Source of the DNA: Plasmopara viticola
Lineage: Eukaryota; Oomycota; Peronosporomycetes; Peronosporales; Peronosporaceae
Direction: 5' to 3'
Assembly: GCA_001695595.3 (NCBI GenBank)
Contig: MBPM02000092.1
Coordinates: 124,001-188,000 of the forward strand
Length of the DNA stretch: 64,000 bases
Position 1 is the stretch's first letter; the number at the start of each line of letters is the position of its first letter. Shown here one piece after another: positions 44,513 through 55,083 of this stretch. The notes under the pieces were generated by a model. It saw nothing but the letters and a program-made list of their open reading frames with translations. It had not been told where the DNA came from and did not search any database. Position numbers and translations under genes: made by a program.

Positions 44513-44578
44513 GGTCAGTGCAACACGAGGGAGTTCAGGAACTGATCTTCATTTTGGTGAATTCGAACTTTCACTTTG

Positions 44579-44609
44579 CCGCGAAAGCGAGGCAGGCTGC
44601 GATTGGCGG
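44579..44609 (-). promoter_or_regulatory. CCAAT box and E2F-like site upstream of CXC gene
   Basis: On the minus strand, ccgccaatc (about 44601-44609) is a CCAAT box and tttcgcgg (about 44579-44586) resembles an E2F site. They lie 67-97 bp upstream of the ATG. Since LIN54-like proteins act with E2F in other eukaryotes this is suggestive only. Confidence 0.3.
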
Positions 44610-44701
44610 AAATAAGCGCGAGAGTTCTGGTTTCTTTTTTTATATTTATTAAAAATTTGGAATTTTTTTAAAAGACCTGCCAAGTAATGTATTTAGCTGC
44701 T

Positions 44702-45611
44702 TTAATTCACTACCACCGAGCCGCGCAGACGGAGCCGCTTCCACGTGTTCTCGCGCACCGCGTTCTGTAATAAATCATGAATCTGATTGCAGCCGCTAGA
44801 AGCCATCTCCATAAGGCTTTCAAACAGCTCAAGCGGTAACTTGCACTCCATCTGTAGCAGGTTTAACTTCTGCGTGCGCGGATTCAGAGCAATTACCATC
44901 TGCGGCGCGCGGGCAATTTCCTCCGCGTAGTTTAAATCTGGCCATTGCAGCAAGAAATACTACGTTAGCTTCACTAAATTTATGCAAAAATTGACCTCAC
45001 GAACCACATAGCATTGTCTGCTGCAAATATCCAGCCGAAGACGCCACTACAAAATCATTGACGGCAATACCCGCGTCAATAAGCGCCAGCGTGATGGCAT
45101 TGATGCTGGCCGGTAGCTCTCCACCATCAGCGTGCAGCACTTGGACAAAGATGTCGATCTGTGAGCGTGGGTACAATTGTGTCTGGATACAGGCCTCGAA
45201 GATTTGCTTAACGGCCAACGACATTTCAAGCTTTTTGCGGTCACCACTGCGCTGTAGCTTCCGCTCTGACGTCGCAAAAGCCGCTTGCGTAAACTCGCAA
45301 TTGACTGTCGCGCGTGGCTGCGTGTTGCTCACGGCGTTTCCTGAACCAGTGCCGACAGTTGCTATGCCACTAGTGACGGAGCCTGCAGCTGCCGAGCGCA
45401 ACTCGCGCGGCCCATAGACTACCGCCACTATTTTGGTGTTGCCCTGTTCGTAGTACGATGAACCGTCCACACGGGAGAAAAGCCCAAAGCGCGTACGGAC
45501 GCGGCGCACCTCCTCACTTCGGCGACCATCTATTCGAAGACCTGCAACGGATATGAAGTCACCACCGGATGCACCGCCTAGTACGCTCGCATTGCCTGCC
45601 TTGGCTGCCAT
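44702..45611 (-). CDS. RRP41: Exosome core subunit RRP41 (RNase PH-like)
   Basis: Two exons (45611-45005 and 44937-44702) joined by a 67-nt intron. The donor is gttcgt and the acceptor ccag. This choice restores the conserved AGYL to DLNY spacing of RRP41 exactly. The product has 280 residues, somewhat longer than usual owing to an Ala/Gly/Thr-rich insertion at about 75-95. Motifs: LRIDGRRSEE near the N-terminus, GNTKIVAVVYGPRE, CEFTQAAF, RSQIDIFVQVLHADGG, and LDLNY-type DLNYAEE with LLQMECKLPLE in the C-terminal part. RRP41 pairs with RRP45 in the nine-subunit exosome ring that threads RNA to RRP44/RRP6. In most eukaryotes the ring itself has no catalysis. It lies 190 bp upstream of the CXC gene on the same strand. 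Confidence 0.92.
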
Positions 45612-47584
45612 CTATCTCAATTTATGTGGTACACTCCAGGTTGGTCAATCAAGAATCAAGACTACTTTGAGTCAACAACTCGATCATAACATTGCTAAAA
45701 ATCGTCAGGATACTGTGATTATACTAAAATTTAGTACTCCTACGATACGATTCGATCAGTCAGCCTAACAAGTTCGTCACAGGTACTCCAGAGATCGCTG
45801 GAATTGAGCGACTTAGTTGGTGGCATCCTAATCACATAAATGAAATTTCACATATCAGAACAATGTAGAAGATTGTGGTGTGGACTACCTAATGTACGCA
45901 CTTATTTAATATAGCTGGGCATTTCAAAAAGGAAGTCGTTACGATGCTCACAAGTTTCCGTTAAAATACCGGTAGACTGTTATGAAGAACCCCTACACAT
46001 GCTTTCTCGGACTATGATTGGCTGTAGCTAAAACAGGTTGTAATGCAAAAAGAAAAAACAAACCGTAATTTTCATTCACGATCACGTAATTGTTTTTGAA
46101 CACAAGACTTGTGGACACTTTTTACTAGATAAAAGCATATACTTGATGGCCATTGGCCCGTCACCATCAAATACTGACGCCGACACTAAAATTTGATATC
46201 GACATCAATATTGTGATGAGCGTTATCGACACTAACTTTTTCTTTGGCTGGCTTCAACGCAGATTGGCATGTCCAAAGGCTGCATATTGCTCTCCTTTGC
46301 GGGCCATCCAGATCATTTCCATTCGCCTCAGTGCCAGGGCTGTCGAGATTAGCCGCAGGAGGAGCAAGAGGAAGTGCTGCAGCCGCAGCAGCAACAGGAG
46401 AAGCAGCGACAGGAAATTGGCGACAAGATCGTATGGTGAGCCCAGGCTGTCTGCACCTTCCACACCTTCTCTGGGGCCGCATAGATGCCTTAATATGCAT
46501 GAACTAACACCGATGAAAGGCATTGAGCCTGCTGAAGTCGAACAGGTCCAGTCTTCATGCTGAAAGTACGATAGGATTGCGATCGAGGTGGCCATTAAGT
46601 TAGAAGCAAACGCATTCGTATAGACTCATCAGATAAACTCGATTCGCATTTTTGCGACAACGTTAACTCGAGTAGAGTCGGATTGTTAGTCACAGCGTGA
46701 CGTAGGCTTGGAAGTGCCTTTTAGGCTTCATTTTTGAAGACCGTCCACATATGCATACATTGCGTACTAATCGCTCATTTGAGTTTTTTTCAGCATACCT
46801 ATCGAAGTGTATTTTAGTACTTTCAAATAAGAATACTTTTGGGGCTGCCAAGCTTGCTTGTTACCAGACTTAACCGTCATCATTTTAGATGAGAATATGT
46901 CCCGCTCATGCCTTGTTGACAATCACATCTGATATTATAAAGGTGACTCCCTTGCCGATTCTTTTTCTGCAAATTCGTTCACTTTATAAGTACCAAACGC
47001 AGTAGAAAAATTCTGAACTCACATACGCTATCGAACGCGTTTGTATTCTACATCTGCAGTCTCGACTTCTTTCAACAACAGAAGCTCGTAAGATTGTTCA
47101 GGTCCCATTTGACGGGACTCAACATGAGATTGTTTTCGTAAGTGAAGATCGATGGAGTTAGCGATCGAAAGAGCAAATTAAAACTTAAGAAGCTCGACGA
47201 TGATTATAGGGACTATTTGTACGATCTTGTCGCAAATGTATATCACCATAATGACTCGGTAAATGGTATTTACTGTTCGTCGTAAGCACAAACAAAAAGT
47301 CAGATTACGCAATGTCCGATCCTCTTAAAGTAGGCAGCTAACGACGTCAAAAAGTCTGGGCGTTAGTACGAACACGAAGGCTAGGCATTAAAAATTACCT
47401 CGCTTACTATGTAACTGTGTTTTGAAAACTATCACTTCTGCTATGTACGATGGAACTCGTTGCACTTTGAAAAAATCAGACAACTCGTCGATTTATACGA
47501 GCTCACAAATACAAATATGTCGAATATGACGTTTTACGACAAGAAAATACGCGTGCACATTATGATGATGGTTAATCAAATGCT
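45612..47584. other. Intergenic stretch with one doubtful short frame
   Basis: No clear gene. A 104-codon minus-strand frame (46186-46500) begins with ATG and shows a zinc-knuckle-like CGRCRQPGLTIRSC in which the expected His is Leu, followed by an Ala/Pro-rich stretch. It could be a decayed exon. Frames on the plus strand and the third minus frame overlap it completely, and the low-complexity CAG/GCT-type repeats explain why all are open. The remainder shows nothing. Confidence 0.4.
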
Positions 47585-47589
47585 TGCTG

Positions 47590-47922
47590 TGTGAGGATCT
47601 GAATGTTGGTAGGCGGTGTTGGACTGTAGGTTGCAGGTTGACTTGTAGGTTGACTTGTAGATTTGTGGCGAACTAGGAAGTAAGATTATTTCTTAGACTA
47701 ATTTCCTACTTATATGTAACCTATCCTATTTCTTCCTACTGTTTTCCTCATGTAAGTCATTCCTCCTAGGACGTCGCCTTTCCTATTAACTGATATGAAT
47801 ATATGTATCATCTCTCCTTGAATGTGGACTAAGTTTGTTTACGAAAACATATAAAATGTTTGTAATCTACACTAACTGACATTCTAGAATGGTTCTAGAA
47901 CATGTGAGTGTGGTTCCTTACA
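47590..47922 (-). repeat. Gypsy 3' LTR (left)
   Basis: 333 bp, read on the minus strand from tgtaaggaacc to ctcaca. It contains a short internal tandem (gtaggttgactt twice). Next to it inside the element is the polypurine tract cggggagga (47923-47931, minus strand). Confidence 0.93.
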
Positions 47923-47934
47923 TCCTCCCCGATT

Positions 47935-49712
47935 TGATCTCTCGTTGTCGCTGTTTAAAGTCGGCAACGAGATCATTTCAATTCGCTACGTGTCAAAAAT
48001 CTATTTCTTTTTCCCAGCTAGCTTCTTCTTCTGTTTCACCATGCCACTGGACAAGCCATTACGGTTGGCGATTAAATTGTCTCTTCTTCAAAGCACGTTG
48101 AATGAGTTGAAGCTGATCAGTTGAGTCATTGTCCACAACTTCGACGCTTTGAGGATAGAACGACTAAGGAACTTGTCTGGTGGCGACTCGTACTTCGACA
48201 ATACATCGACATTAAAGGTCGGATTAATTCTCTTCATGCTTGGTGGCTACTTGAATTTTGCCACATTGGTATTAATCATCTTGATGATTTCATATGGCCC
48301 AACTTTTCTTGCTGCAAATTTCGCTCGTTTATTTTCCATATCTTTGGCAGCATGTCTCGAAGAGATTCTTCGAGTATTTAGCATAACTAGATTTCCAACT
48401 TGAAATATAATTTGATGTACTCTACGTTTCTGATCATAAAATTGCTTTTGACTGGCTTGAGCTTTAAGTAGATTATCTCGTGCTTGTTCAATTATCTTTT
48501 GTCATTTTTCCACGAATTCTTTAGCCTGAACATCAATTTTCAATTTCATATCATCACCACTTATTCCTTTTTGCCAAGGAGAACGTTCTTTTCTCCCGGT
48601 GTCAATCTCAAATGGAGAATATCCAGTAGATGCACTGACAAGTGCTGAATGAGCATATTCGATGGTGCCTAAGTAATCTGTCCAATCTGTTCCATGAAAG
48701 GACACCATCAACTAAGTGCATCTTCAACGACTACGTTTTGTCGTTCCGTTTGTCCATCGGCTTGAGCACGATGTGCTGTTGTCATACTAAGTCGAACACC
48801 CATGATTGTCATCAGAGACTTCCAAAATGATGAAGTGAACTTGCTATCTCTATCACTGATGATAACTTCAGGTAATTCATGGTGTCGAACTACAGCTTCA
48901 AGGAATGCTTTGGCTGTTGCAGATGCATCATCATTCGCATGCACCGCAGTGTACTTGGTACGTTTTGACAATTTGTCGACAACATTTAGAATGGCATCAA
49001 AACCATTTAGCACAGGTATTCCAGTTATAAAATTCATTGACACAACATGCCAGCATTGCTCAGGTATTGGGATTGGCATAAGTAATCCACTTTTTCGTTG
49101 ATTGTCATGTTTCCAGCGTGTACAAGTTTCACACGTCTTGACATATTCCTTGGTATCATTTTGTAATGTCTTCCAATAATGCCACTGGGCAACTCGCAAA
49201 AAAGTTCTGCGATTTCCAGGATGAGTAGCTATAGCAGAGTCATGATATTGCGTAATGACTTGAGTTCGCAAACGATCGTTGTTCGGCACACAAAGTCTTG
49301 CAACTTTGTTGAAAGTACGTAGAAACAATGATTCGTCATGTTAAATGAACAATGTGTCAGTATCAGACTTCGTCCATGAGTCTTGAAACTCAGGATCATT
49401 GGCATAACCTTGATGAAATATTTCACGGACATCTGGCGACAACTCGATATAAGATGCGATCATTACTGCAGCAATTTGAAGTGACTCAGGCCCCTCTCGG
49501 AGCAGAGTTGGTCCAGATGGCGAAACACGCAAACGAGAGCCTTGATCTAGACATTTAGCATCACATACATGAAATTCGATAGGTGAAGGAGCACATTCGT
49601 CTGGTCGACGCGACAAAGCATCAGCGACGACATTAAGAGCACCATTGATGTGATGCATTGTGAAAGTATACTGGGAAAATGTTGTCAAATATCTTGCCAA
49701 TTTCGTGGACAC
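47935..49712 (-). pseudogene. Gypsy integrase and chromodomain remnant
   Basis: Pieces in several frames. The RNase H end and start of the integrase region are at 49341-49712. The zinc-binding and core part is at 48708-49328, with CETCTRWK, SDRDSKFTS (second catalytic Asp) and QADGQTERQN (Glu). A following integrase piece is at 48502-48711. The first catalytic Asp is Asn (SMNFITG where SMDFITG is expected). Near the 3' LTR, about 47935-48070, a chromodomain-like stretch (LVQWHGETEEEASWE) is interrupted by stops. Chromodomains direct such elements to heterochromatin. Confidence 0.85.
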
Positions 49713-49810
49713 TTTAGGATGATGAAGCAGCCATGAGCTTGCACTATTATCCGTAAATAATTCAAATTGATGACTGTAAAGATAATGACGCCATTGGTCG
49801 AGACCAGCTT

Positions 49811-50865
49811 TTATTGCAAATAATTCCTAACATGTGCCGGCCAATTAACTTCATGAATACCAAGCCTCTTAGAATAGAAAGCAACAGGATGATCATAACC
49901 ATTTACAAATTGAGAAAGTACACCACCAATGCACAATCCTAACGCATCTGTAGTGAGTACAAAAGGGCGTGAGAAATTAGGTAAGGAGAGTACTGGTGCA
50001 GTTTGCAAAGCAGACTTTAGACTATCAAAAGCACGATCTTGATCTATCCCCCAAGTCCACTGTATGTTTTTCTTCACAAGCTTGCTCAATGGCAAAACAA
50101 TATGAGCAAATTGATGAATAAAGCGGCGATAATAACCAACTAAGCCGATAAATCTTTGAAGTTCTTTAAGTGAAGATGGCACTGGCCATTTAGCAATTGC
50201 TTCTGTTTTGGAATTATCAACAAACAATCCTTTCCGTGATACAGTATGACCCAAAAAGCTGACTTCTTCGAGTGCAAACTTACACTTGCCGATATGAGCA
50301 AAAAGCTTATCTTTTCGCAAAATTTGAAACACATTTTCAAATGAGCTAAGTGTCCAGCATAAGTGTGTAAAAACATACAAATATGATCCAAGTATACGAC
50401 AACAAATGGAAATTCTCCAAATAGAACTCGCATGAGTCGTGACCAAACTCCTGGCATTCCTGCAAGACCCATTGGTGCAACACACCATTGATAGGTTTCA
50501 TTACTTGTACGAAATGCGGTATACTTCTTGCTGTTTGGATGAATGTGCATTTGACGATAACCTTGCGCCAAATCAATCACAGTAAAATAACAGTTTCCTT
50601 GCATCTTATCAAATAGTTCGTCAATGCGTGGCAAGGGAATCTTTGGAACAATAATTTGAGAGTTGACATACCGAAAATCAATATCGTGAGAAATACTATT
50701 CATTGGCCATTCCATGACCGGAACGTCTAAAAAATGATTTCCAGCAAAAAATATATCTGGAAACCCTTGTTTAACTTTTTTCGTAATAGTGTTGCTGCCG
50801 TCGAAACGAGTAACTTGAATTACTTCTTCGAAATGGACATTTTGTAAAAGTCCTGGCTTGACCAC
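49811..50865 (-). pseudogene. Gypsy reverse transcriptase-RNase H remnant
   Basis: Two overlapping frames (50140-50865 and 49811-50488). Reverse transcriptase motifs are visible: PKIPLPRIDELFDKMQG, FTVIDLAQGYRQ and PMGLAGMPGVWSRLM. The active site reads YLDH instead of YLDD (50394-50405 region), so a metal-binding Asp is lost. The second frame has the motif after the thumb (FIGLVGYYRRFI), then LTTDALG of the RNase H domain. A frame change separates the two. Confidence 0.88.
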
Positions 50866-50932
50866 ATTACACGTGCGCCTGAATCTAGCATAATATTGAC
50901 AGCATGTTCATCAAGATTTCCTTGCTTGATGA

Positions 50933-51936
50933 TTAAATCTTTTCCACTATAGGTTGCAATAGCTTCACTGGGTGTTGTGATAGGTTCGTGAGACGTTGTA
51001 GCAATCGTTTTTTCTTGAACAGATTCATTTTCGAAGTAGTTGATATTTGTGCGATTATCATTTCGATTATCTTGATTGTACTTGCCTTGTTGACTGTTCT
51101 TGCGCTTATAATATTGTTGAATAGTGTGACCAAGTTTCTTGCAGAATGAACACTTGGGCTTATTTGGACGACGATTATTTTGATAACGATTCTGATATCG
51201 GGATGACCTTTAAAAAGACAAGCATGGTCAATTTCCATAGGCTCAGGTCCATTAGACGGCTGTATCACTGGGAGTGGACCAGGACGCGGAATACGTAGTG
51301 CTTGACTTGCATAGCCACTTGAAATATTTGGATGAGCGCGTTTGAAATCGAGAGCGACTGTGACCGCCACTGATAAAGTTTCGCAACGTTGATACTGAAC
51401 TTCTTCTCTAGTTCTTTGCCGTAATCCTCTCTGAAAATATATTTTTTGGTCAATCGCCGTCATGTTAGATATTTGCGAAATAAGTTGTCGAAATTTCGCA
51501 ACGTAATTAGGTAAATCTTTACAACTTTCATTTTCAATTGATGCAATTCGTCACGTAAACGATATTGCAAATCCGCCGGTACAAACTCATTATCCAAAGC
51601 AACGATAAGTTCATCTACCGTATTTAATCCATGCTGATGAAGCACAAACCATTGAGCTGCTGCTTCACGCAAAGTTGTTCCAAGTACTGCGATAACTTGT
51701 TTCGTTAAAGACTCCTCTTTCCATTTCGTTCCTTGCGCCAAAAACTAATTCTCCAAGTTTGCCCAATAGAGGCGAGCAGACTCATCACGTCTCCCACTAC
51801 AAGTTGGCAGCTTCAATCTCTCAACTTTAACTTTACTCTCCAATTGTTTCTGTCTTAATTTCTCGATAATTTCTTGTTTTTTATTTATAACTTGCGTAAG
51901 ATGTTGCAAAATCTGGTTCATAGAAGGTTCAGCCAT
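50933..51936 (-). pseudogene. Gypsy Gag remnant
   Basis: Gag is split among three frames: 51745-51936 (starts ATG, coiled-coil-like Gln/Lys-rich), 51460-51741 (AAAQWFVLHQ and the retrotransposon-Gag-like core) and 50933-51463 (linker with PEPMEIDH before the nucleocapsid). A zinc knuckle-like CSFCKKLGHTIQ can be seen in another frame near 51120-51160. The protease region following it is not intact. Confidence 0.8.
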
Positions 51937-52004
51937 GATGAATGGAGTATAAAAAAAGCAAGAACTTAATTTTCAGCTTTAGCCAGATCTTTTAACTTGT
52001 AGCG

Positions 52005-52247
52005 TTAATCTTTGACTAAAATCCGTTCGACTTCTTGGAGAGGATCAAAGAAAAACTTGCCTTGATTGGGAAGAATTTCTTCTACTTTAGTGAGACGCTT
52101 GGAAAGGAGCGAAGCGATTCGACGAGACTTTTTGACAGAATGAATGAATTCTTGCGCCGTTATTGAAGCTTTGTCACCAGGATCGAAGACGAAAGCTTGT
52201 TCGCAATCAAAGGGAATTTCCGATTTAGCACGGCGCTTCTTGCCCAT
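52005..52247 (-). CDS. Leader ORF of gypsy element, unknown
   Basis: An 80-codon ATG frame lying between the primer binding site and gag. It encodes a basic N-terminus (GKKRRAKSE) and an amphipathic Lys/Leu-rich middle. Unlike gag and pol it is uninterrupted despite the element's age. I know no standard chromovirus protein in this place. It may be a Gag-leader ORF, a captured fragment or chance. Confidence 0.45.
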   Translation of the reverse strand: MGKKRRAKSEIPFDCEQAFVFDPGDKASITAQEFIHSVKKSRRIASLLSKRLTKVEEILPNQGKFFFDPLQEVERILVKD

Positions 52248-52584
52248 AGAACGTGCACGACTGATTTGGGCCTACTTCCTTGCACCGAAGCTACTGACTC
52301 AAGTTAATGAGTGAGGAACTGTGGGTCGGCTTGTGTGCACACGAATTAAACCTTCCGAAATGGATTAACTGCTTCGACCAGCCAAGTTGGGTCCACTCTC
52401 AATACCCAACTGAGTGACTCTATCTGCAAAAGCAGGCTCTCAATATAATAAGCAGATATTGAAAACCACACACTCGATCAATTTCCACAGCGCTTCCAAA
52501 AGGATGGGGCGGAAAAGGGACAGCAAATACCCAAGGGACAGTAATACCCAAACGAGGTACTTGACGACGAGAAAGCACGACCAA

Positions 52585-52596
52585 CAAGTGCTACCA
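52585..52596 (-). other. Gypsy primer binding site
   Basis: On the minus strand tggtagcacttg follows the 5' LTR after two bases. It starts with TGG as complement of a tRNA CCA end (caagtgctacca), the standard 3'-end primer. I cannot name the tRNA without a tRNA list. Confidence 0.6.
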
Positions 52597-52598
52597 CT

Positions 52599-52931
52599 TG
52601 TGAGGATCTGGGTGTTGGTAGGCGGTGTTGGACTGTAGGTTGTAGGTTGACTTGTAGGTTGACTTGTAGATTTGTGGCGAACTAAGAAGTGAGATTATTC
52701 CTTGGACTGATTTCCTACTTATATGTAATCTATCCTATTTCTTCCTACTGTTTTCCTCATGTAAGACATTCTTCCGAGTACGTCGCCTTTCCTATTAACT
52801 AATATGAATATATTTAACATCTCTCCTTGCATTTGGCTTAAGTTTGTTTACGAAAACATATAGAATGTTTGTAATCTGCACTCACTGACATTCTAGAATG
52901 GTTCTAGAACATGTGAGTGTGGTTCCTTACA
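52599..52931 (-). repeat. Gypsy 5' LTR (right)
   Basis: 333 bp, about 93% identical to the left LTR, same ends, followed by the target duplication tgctg (52932-52936). Confidence 0.93.
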
Positions 52932-52936
52932 TGCTG

Positions 52937-54033
52937 TCAAACACACCACTCTGGACAATTGCTACTGTAGTTGACGAAACGAGATTTTTGCGAGAATGAA
53001 GGACTTGGCCGCCTTTGTCGCCGTGCTGTGAAGAATTGACCCTCACTCCCCGTCAGCGAAATTGGACTTCCAAAAGTTTAATTTCCCTTTTTATACAAAA
53101 AGACCAATTCAAACAATAGATTGGATGCTTCGCTTTTATTGACGTCAATCGACAATCATGTTCGTCAAACACAGCACTTCTAAAGAATCTGGCCCGTCAG
53201 AGGCTTTATTAGCAACGACAAAAATCTTTAAGTCCACGGCATTTGATCGATCAATCAGGTTCTAAAAAATCTACAATCGGACTAATTATCATTTGCCATA
53301 AATTTGTGTAATATAAGCTGTGATCTAACGATTTGATTAAAGCGATATAAACAGTTGAGAAAATGTTTATCGACGGCTCTAAAGAGTTTAATGTCTCGTT
53401 CCTGTTGCTCGCAACGCACTCGCCCTGTCGTTAGTTATTTGCATCATCGTGGCATCGCGTGTGTTTTGCCCCATCAGACGCGGCGATCGTTTTTGGTCCA
53501 GGAGCCCTGACGCAGAGAGGAAGTGGACATTTGAAGGGTCACAGCGTAAGTGGTCCCGTTTGTTTGTAGCAATGATTGTCCTCACTAAAAATACATTTTG
53601 CGTTCACTTAGCCTGCAAAACCTAGTCACGAAAAAGTCGTTGATTCATGAGCTCATTGCACACTAATTCTTATCGTGACAATCCTTCGCTCTTTAGTATG
53701 TTCTCGGATAGCATGTCGTTGTTCATCCGAAGTTGCGTGGCCTGCGGGCGGATTTGCTTACGACGAGGATTCAAACCAGCTGGCGAAACCGCGAATTGCA
53801 AATTTAGCGTCCAGGCATTCTTGAAGTATAATGTCGTTCAACGTATGGAATGTCCTGCGCATCAGAATTATCAACCCGTAGTAACATATCAACAATGCTA
53901 AATGCTTTTGTGTATTTTAATTAGATCTTGCGATTTGGCGCGCGCTTTTATTAATAATTTGGTCCTGCGCAATTTGAATCCATCCCACTTCTCTTTTACA
54001 TGTAAATAGATACTTTTGTCTTCTTGATACCTT
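52937..54033. other. Intergenic stretch
   Basis: Between the gypsy element and the kinase gene. A plus-strand 84-codon frame (53647-53901, ATG start, Cys-rich in the middle) and a minus-strand 65-codon frame (53388-53585) show no family resemblance. Nothing else is seen. Confidence 0.45.
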
Positions 54034-55083
54034 TTAAGCTGCAATAAGGCTATGCTCAGTGTGAGCTGCAGCCAGCATCGCAGGGTGCTCCAGCACTTCC
54101 TTCATGCTTCCAAGTCGCTTGCTTGGGTCCACTACAAGCATTCGTGCAAGTAGATCCAGCGTTGCAGCTGAGAAGTGGTTGTCCATATTCCAGAGCTTAA
54201 GCACACCTCGACACCCAACAGTCTTGACGAGCTCAAAGCCGCGGCACTCTGGAAACGGGAGTCGCAGTAGTGGAGACCCCGTCAATAGGACGAAGAATAC
54301 TGCACCAAGCGACCAAACGTCGGCACGCTTTGAGTCGTACCAAGTACCGCTCACGGCTTCAGGAGCTGTGTAGTGCAAGTTGCCAGCTACGCGATCCCGC
54401 GAGAGTTCTGCCGCTCGAGTAGTGCTAGCACCAAAGTTGCAAATCTTGACGTCACCCGTCCTACTGATAAGAATATTCTCAAGACACAGGTCCCTATGAG
54501 CAATACCACATGCGTGCAAATATCGTAGACCACGTGCAAGCTGCAATACCCAGCGACGTGCTTCCGGTTGCGAGACCCGTTGGGATGGCTGAGGTCCTAA
54601 GGCCCCTCGGGTGATGAGGTGCGAGAGTAGATCGCCCCCTGGACAAAACTCCATAACGAGACGAAAGGATTCACTTTCAACCCTTGCGGCGTAGTAGCGG
54701 ACAATGTGACGCCGACCGGCTAAGACGCTGCGACTTGCGACGCTGCTTCTGTTCCTGCTTAGTGTGGACGCACGAAGCACGTAATTGTCAGCTTCGCGCT
54801 CGAGCGCCAGTAGTCTTTGAACCGTACGCCATTCCTTCCACGTTCGCTGTCCACCGTTGCGGTTCGAGTCAAGCGTCAGCGGTCGCACTTTAACTGCCAC
54901 CGTGACTTGTCCGAGGGCGGGTTTGTTTGCATCGGGCTGTACTTCCATGACCCCTTTGTAGACTTGTCGTGTCAGACGCCGCGTGAGTTCTGCACGAGTA
55001 AAGGCAGACCCGGATAATGTACGTGTACGCTCTGAGAGGGATGACGTAGACAATTGCTGCGGCGGAAGAGATCGCACGGTCAT
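54034..55083 (-). CDS. Protein kinase-like protein with NFG in place of DFG
   Basis: Intronless 349 residues spanning one kinase fold. The ATP-binding Lys is present (VAVKV, Lys65). The hinge LVMEFCPGGDLL (142-153), catalytic loop HRDLCLEN (196-203, Asp198 and Asn203 kept) and APE (240-242) are present, as are DVWSLGAVFFVLLTGSPL (255-272) and the subdomain XI Arg (SKRLGS). The metal-binding DFG is NFG (216-218, codon AAC). The glycine loop is poorly kept. Between Lys65 and the hinge there is an Arg/Ser-rich insertion where the alpha-C Glu is hard to place. It resembles the oomycete kinase group whose decayed member lies at 22014. By family knowledge loss of the DFG Asp usually impairs phosphotransfer, so it may be a pseudokinase, but activity cannot be excluded. 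Confidence 0.85.
   Translation of the reverse strand: MTVRSLPPQQLSTSSLSERTRTLSGSAFTRAELTRRLTRQVYKGVMEVQPDANKPALGQVTVAVKVRPLTLDSNRNGGQRTWKEWRTVQRLLALEREADNYVLRASTLSRNRSSVASRSVLAGRRHIVRYYAARVESESFRLVMEFCPGGDLLSHLITRGALGPQPSQRVSQPEARRWVLQLARGLRYLHACGIAHRDLCLENILISRTGDVKICNFGASTTRAAELSRDRVAGNLHYTAPEAVSGTWYDSKRADVWSLGAVFFVLLTGSPLLRLPFPECRGFELVKTVGCRGVLKLWNMDNHFSAATLDLLARMLVVDPSKRLGSMKEVLEHPAMLAAAHTEHSLIAA

Larger units (their letters stand above)
47590..52931 (-). mobile_element. Ty3/gypsy chromovirus, old and inactivated
   Basis: A 5342-bp element on the minus strand with two 333-bp LTRs (47590-47922 and 52599-52931) and a perfect 5-bp target duplication tgctg (47585-47589 and 52932-52936). I count about 23 differences between the LTRs, near 7%, so the insertion is old. 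The internal order of Gag, reverse transcriptase, RNase H, integrase and a chromodomain-like C-terminus defines a chromovirus. Many frameshifts and stops, and lost catalytic residues, show it is inactive. Confidence 0.93.

Noticed and set aside
46153..46595. Overlapping long frames on both strands
   Set aside because: Low-complexity triplet-rich sequence keeps several frames open at once. Only the minus frame with a damaged zinc knuckle deserves mention.
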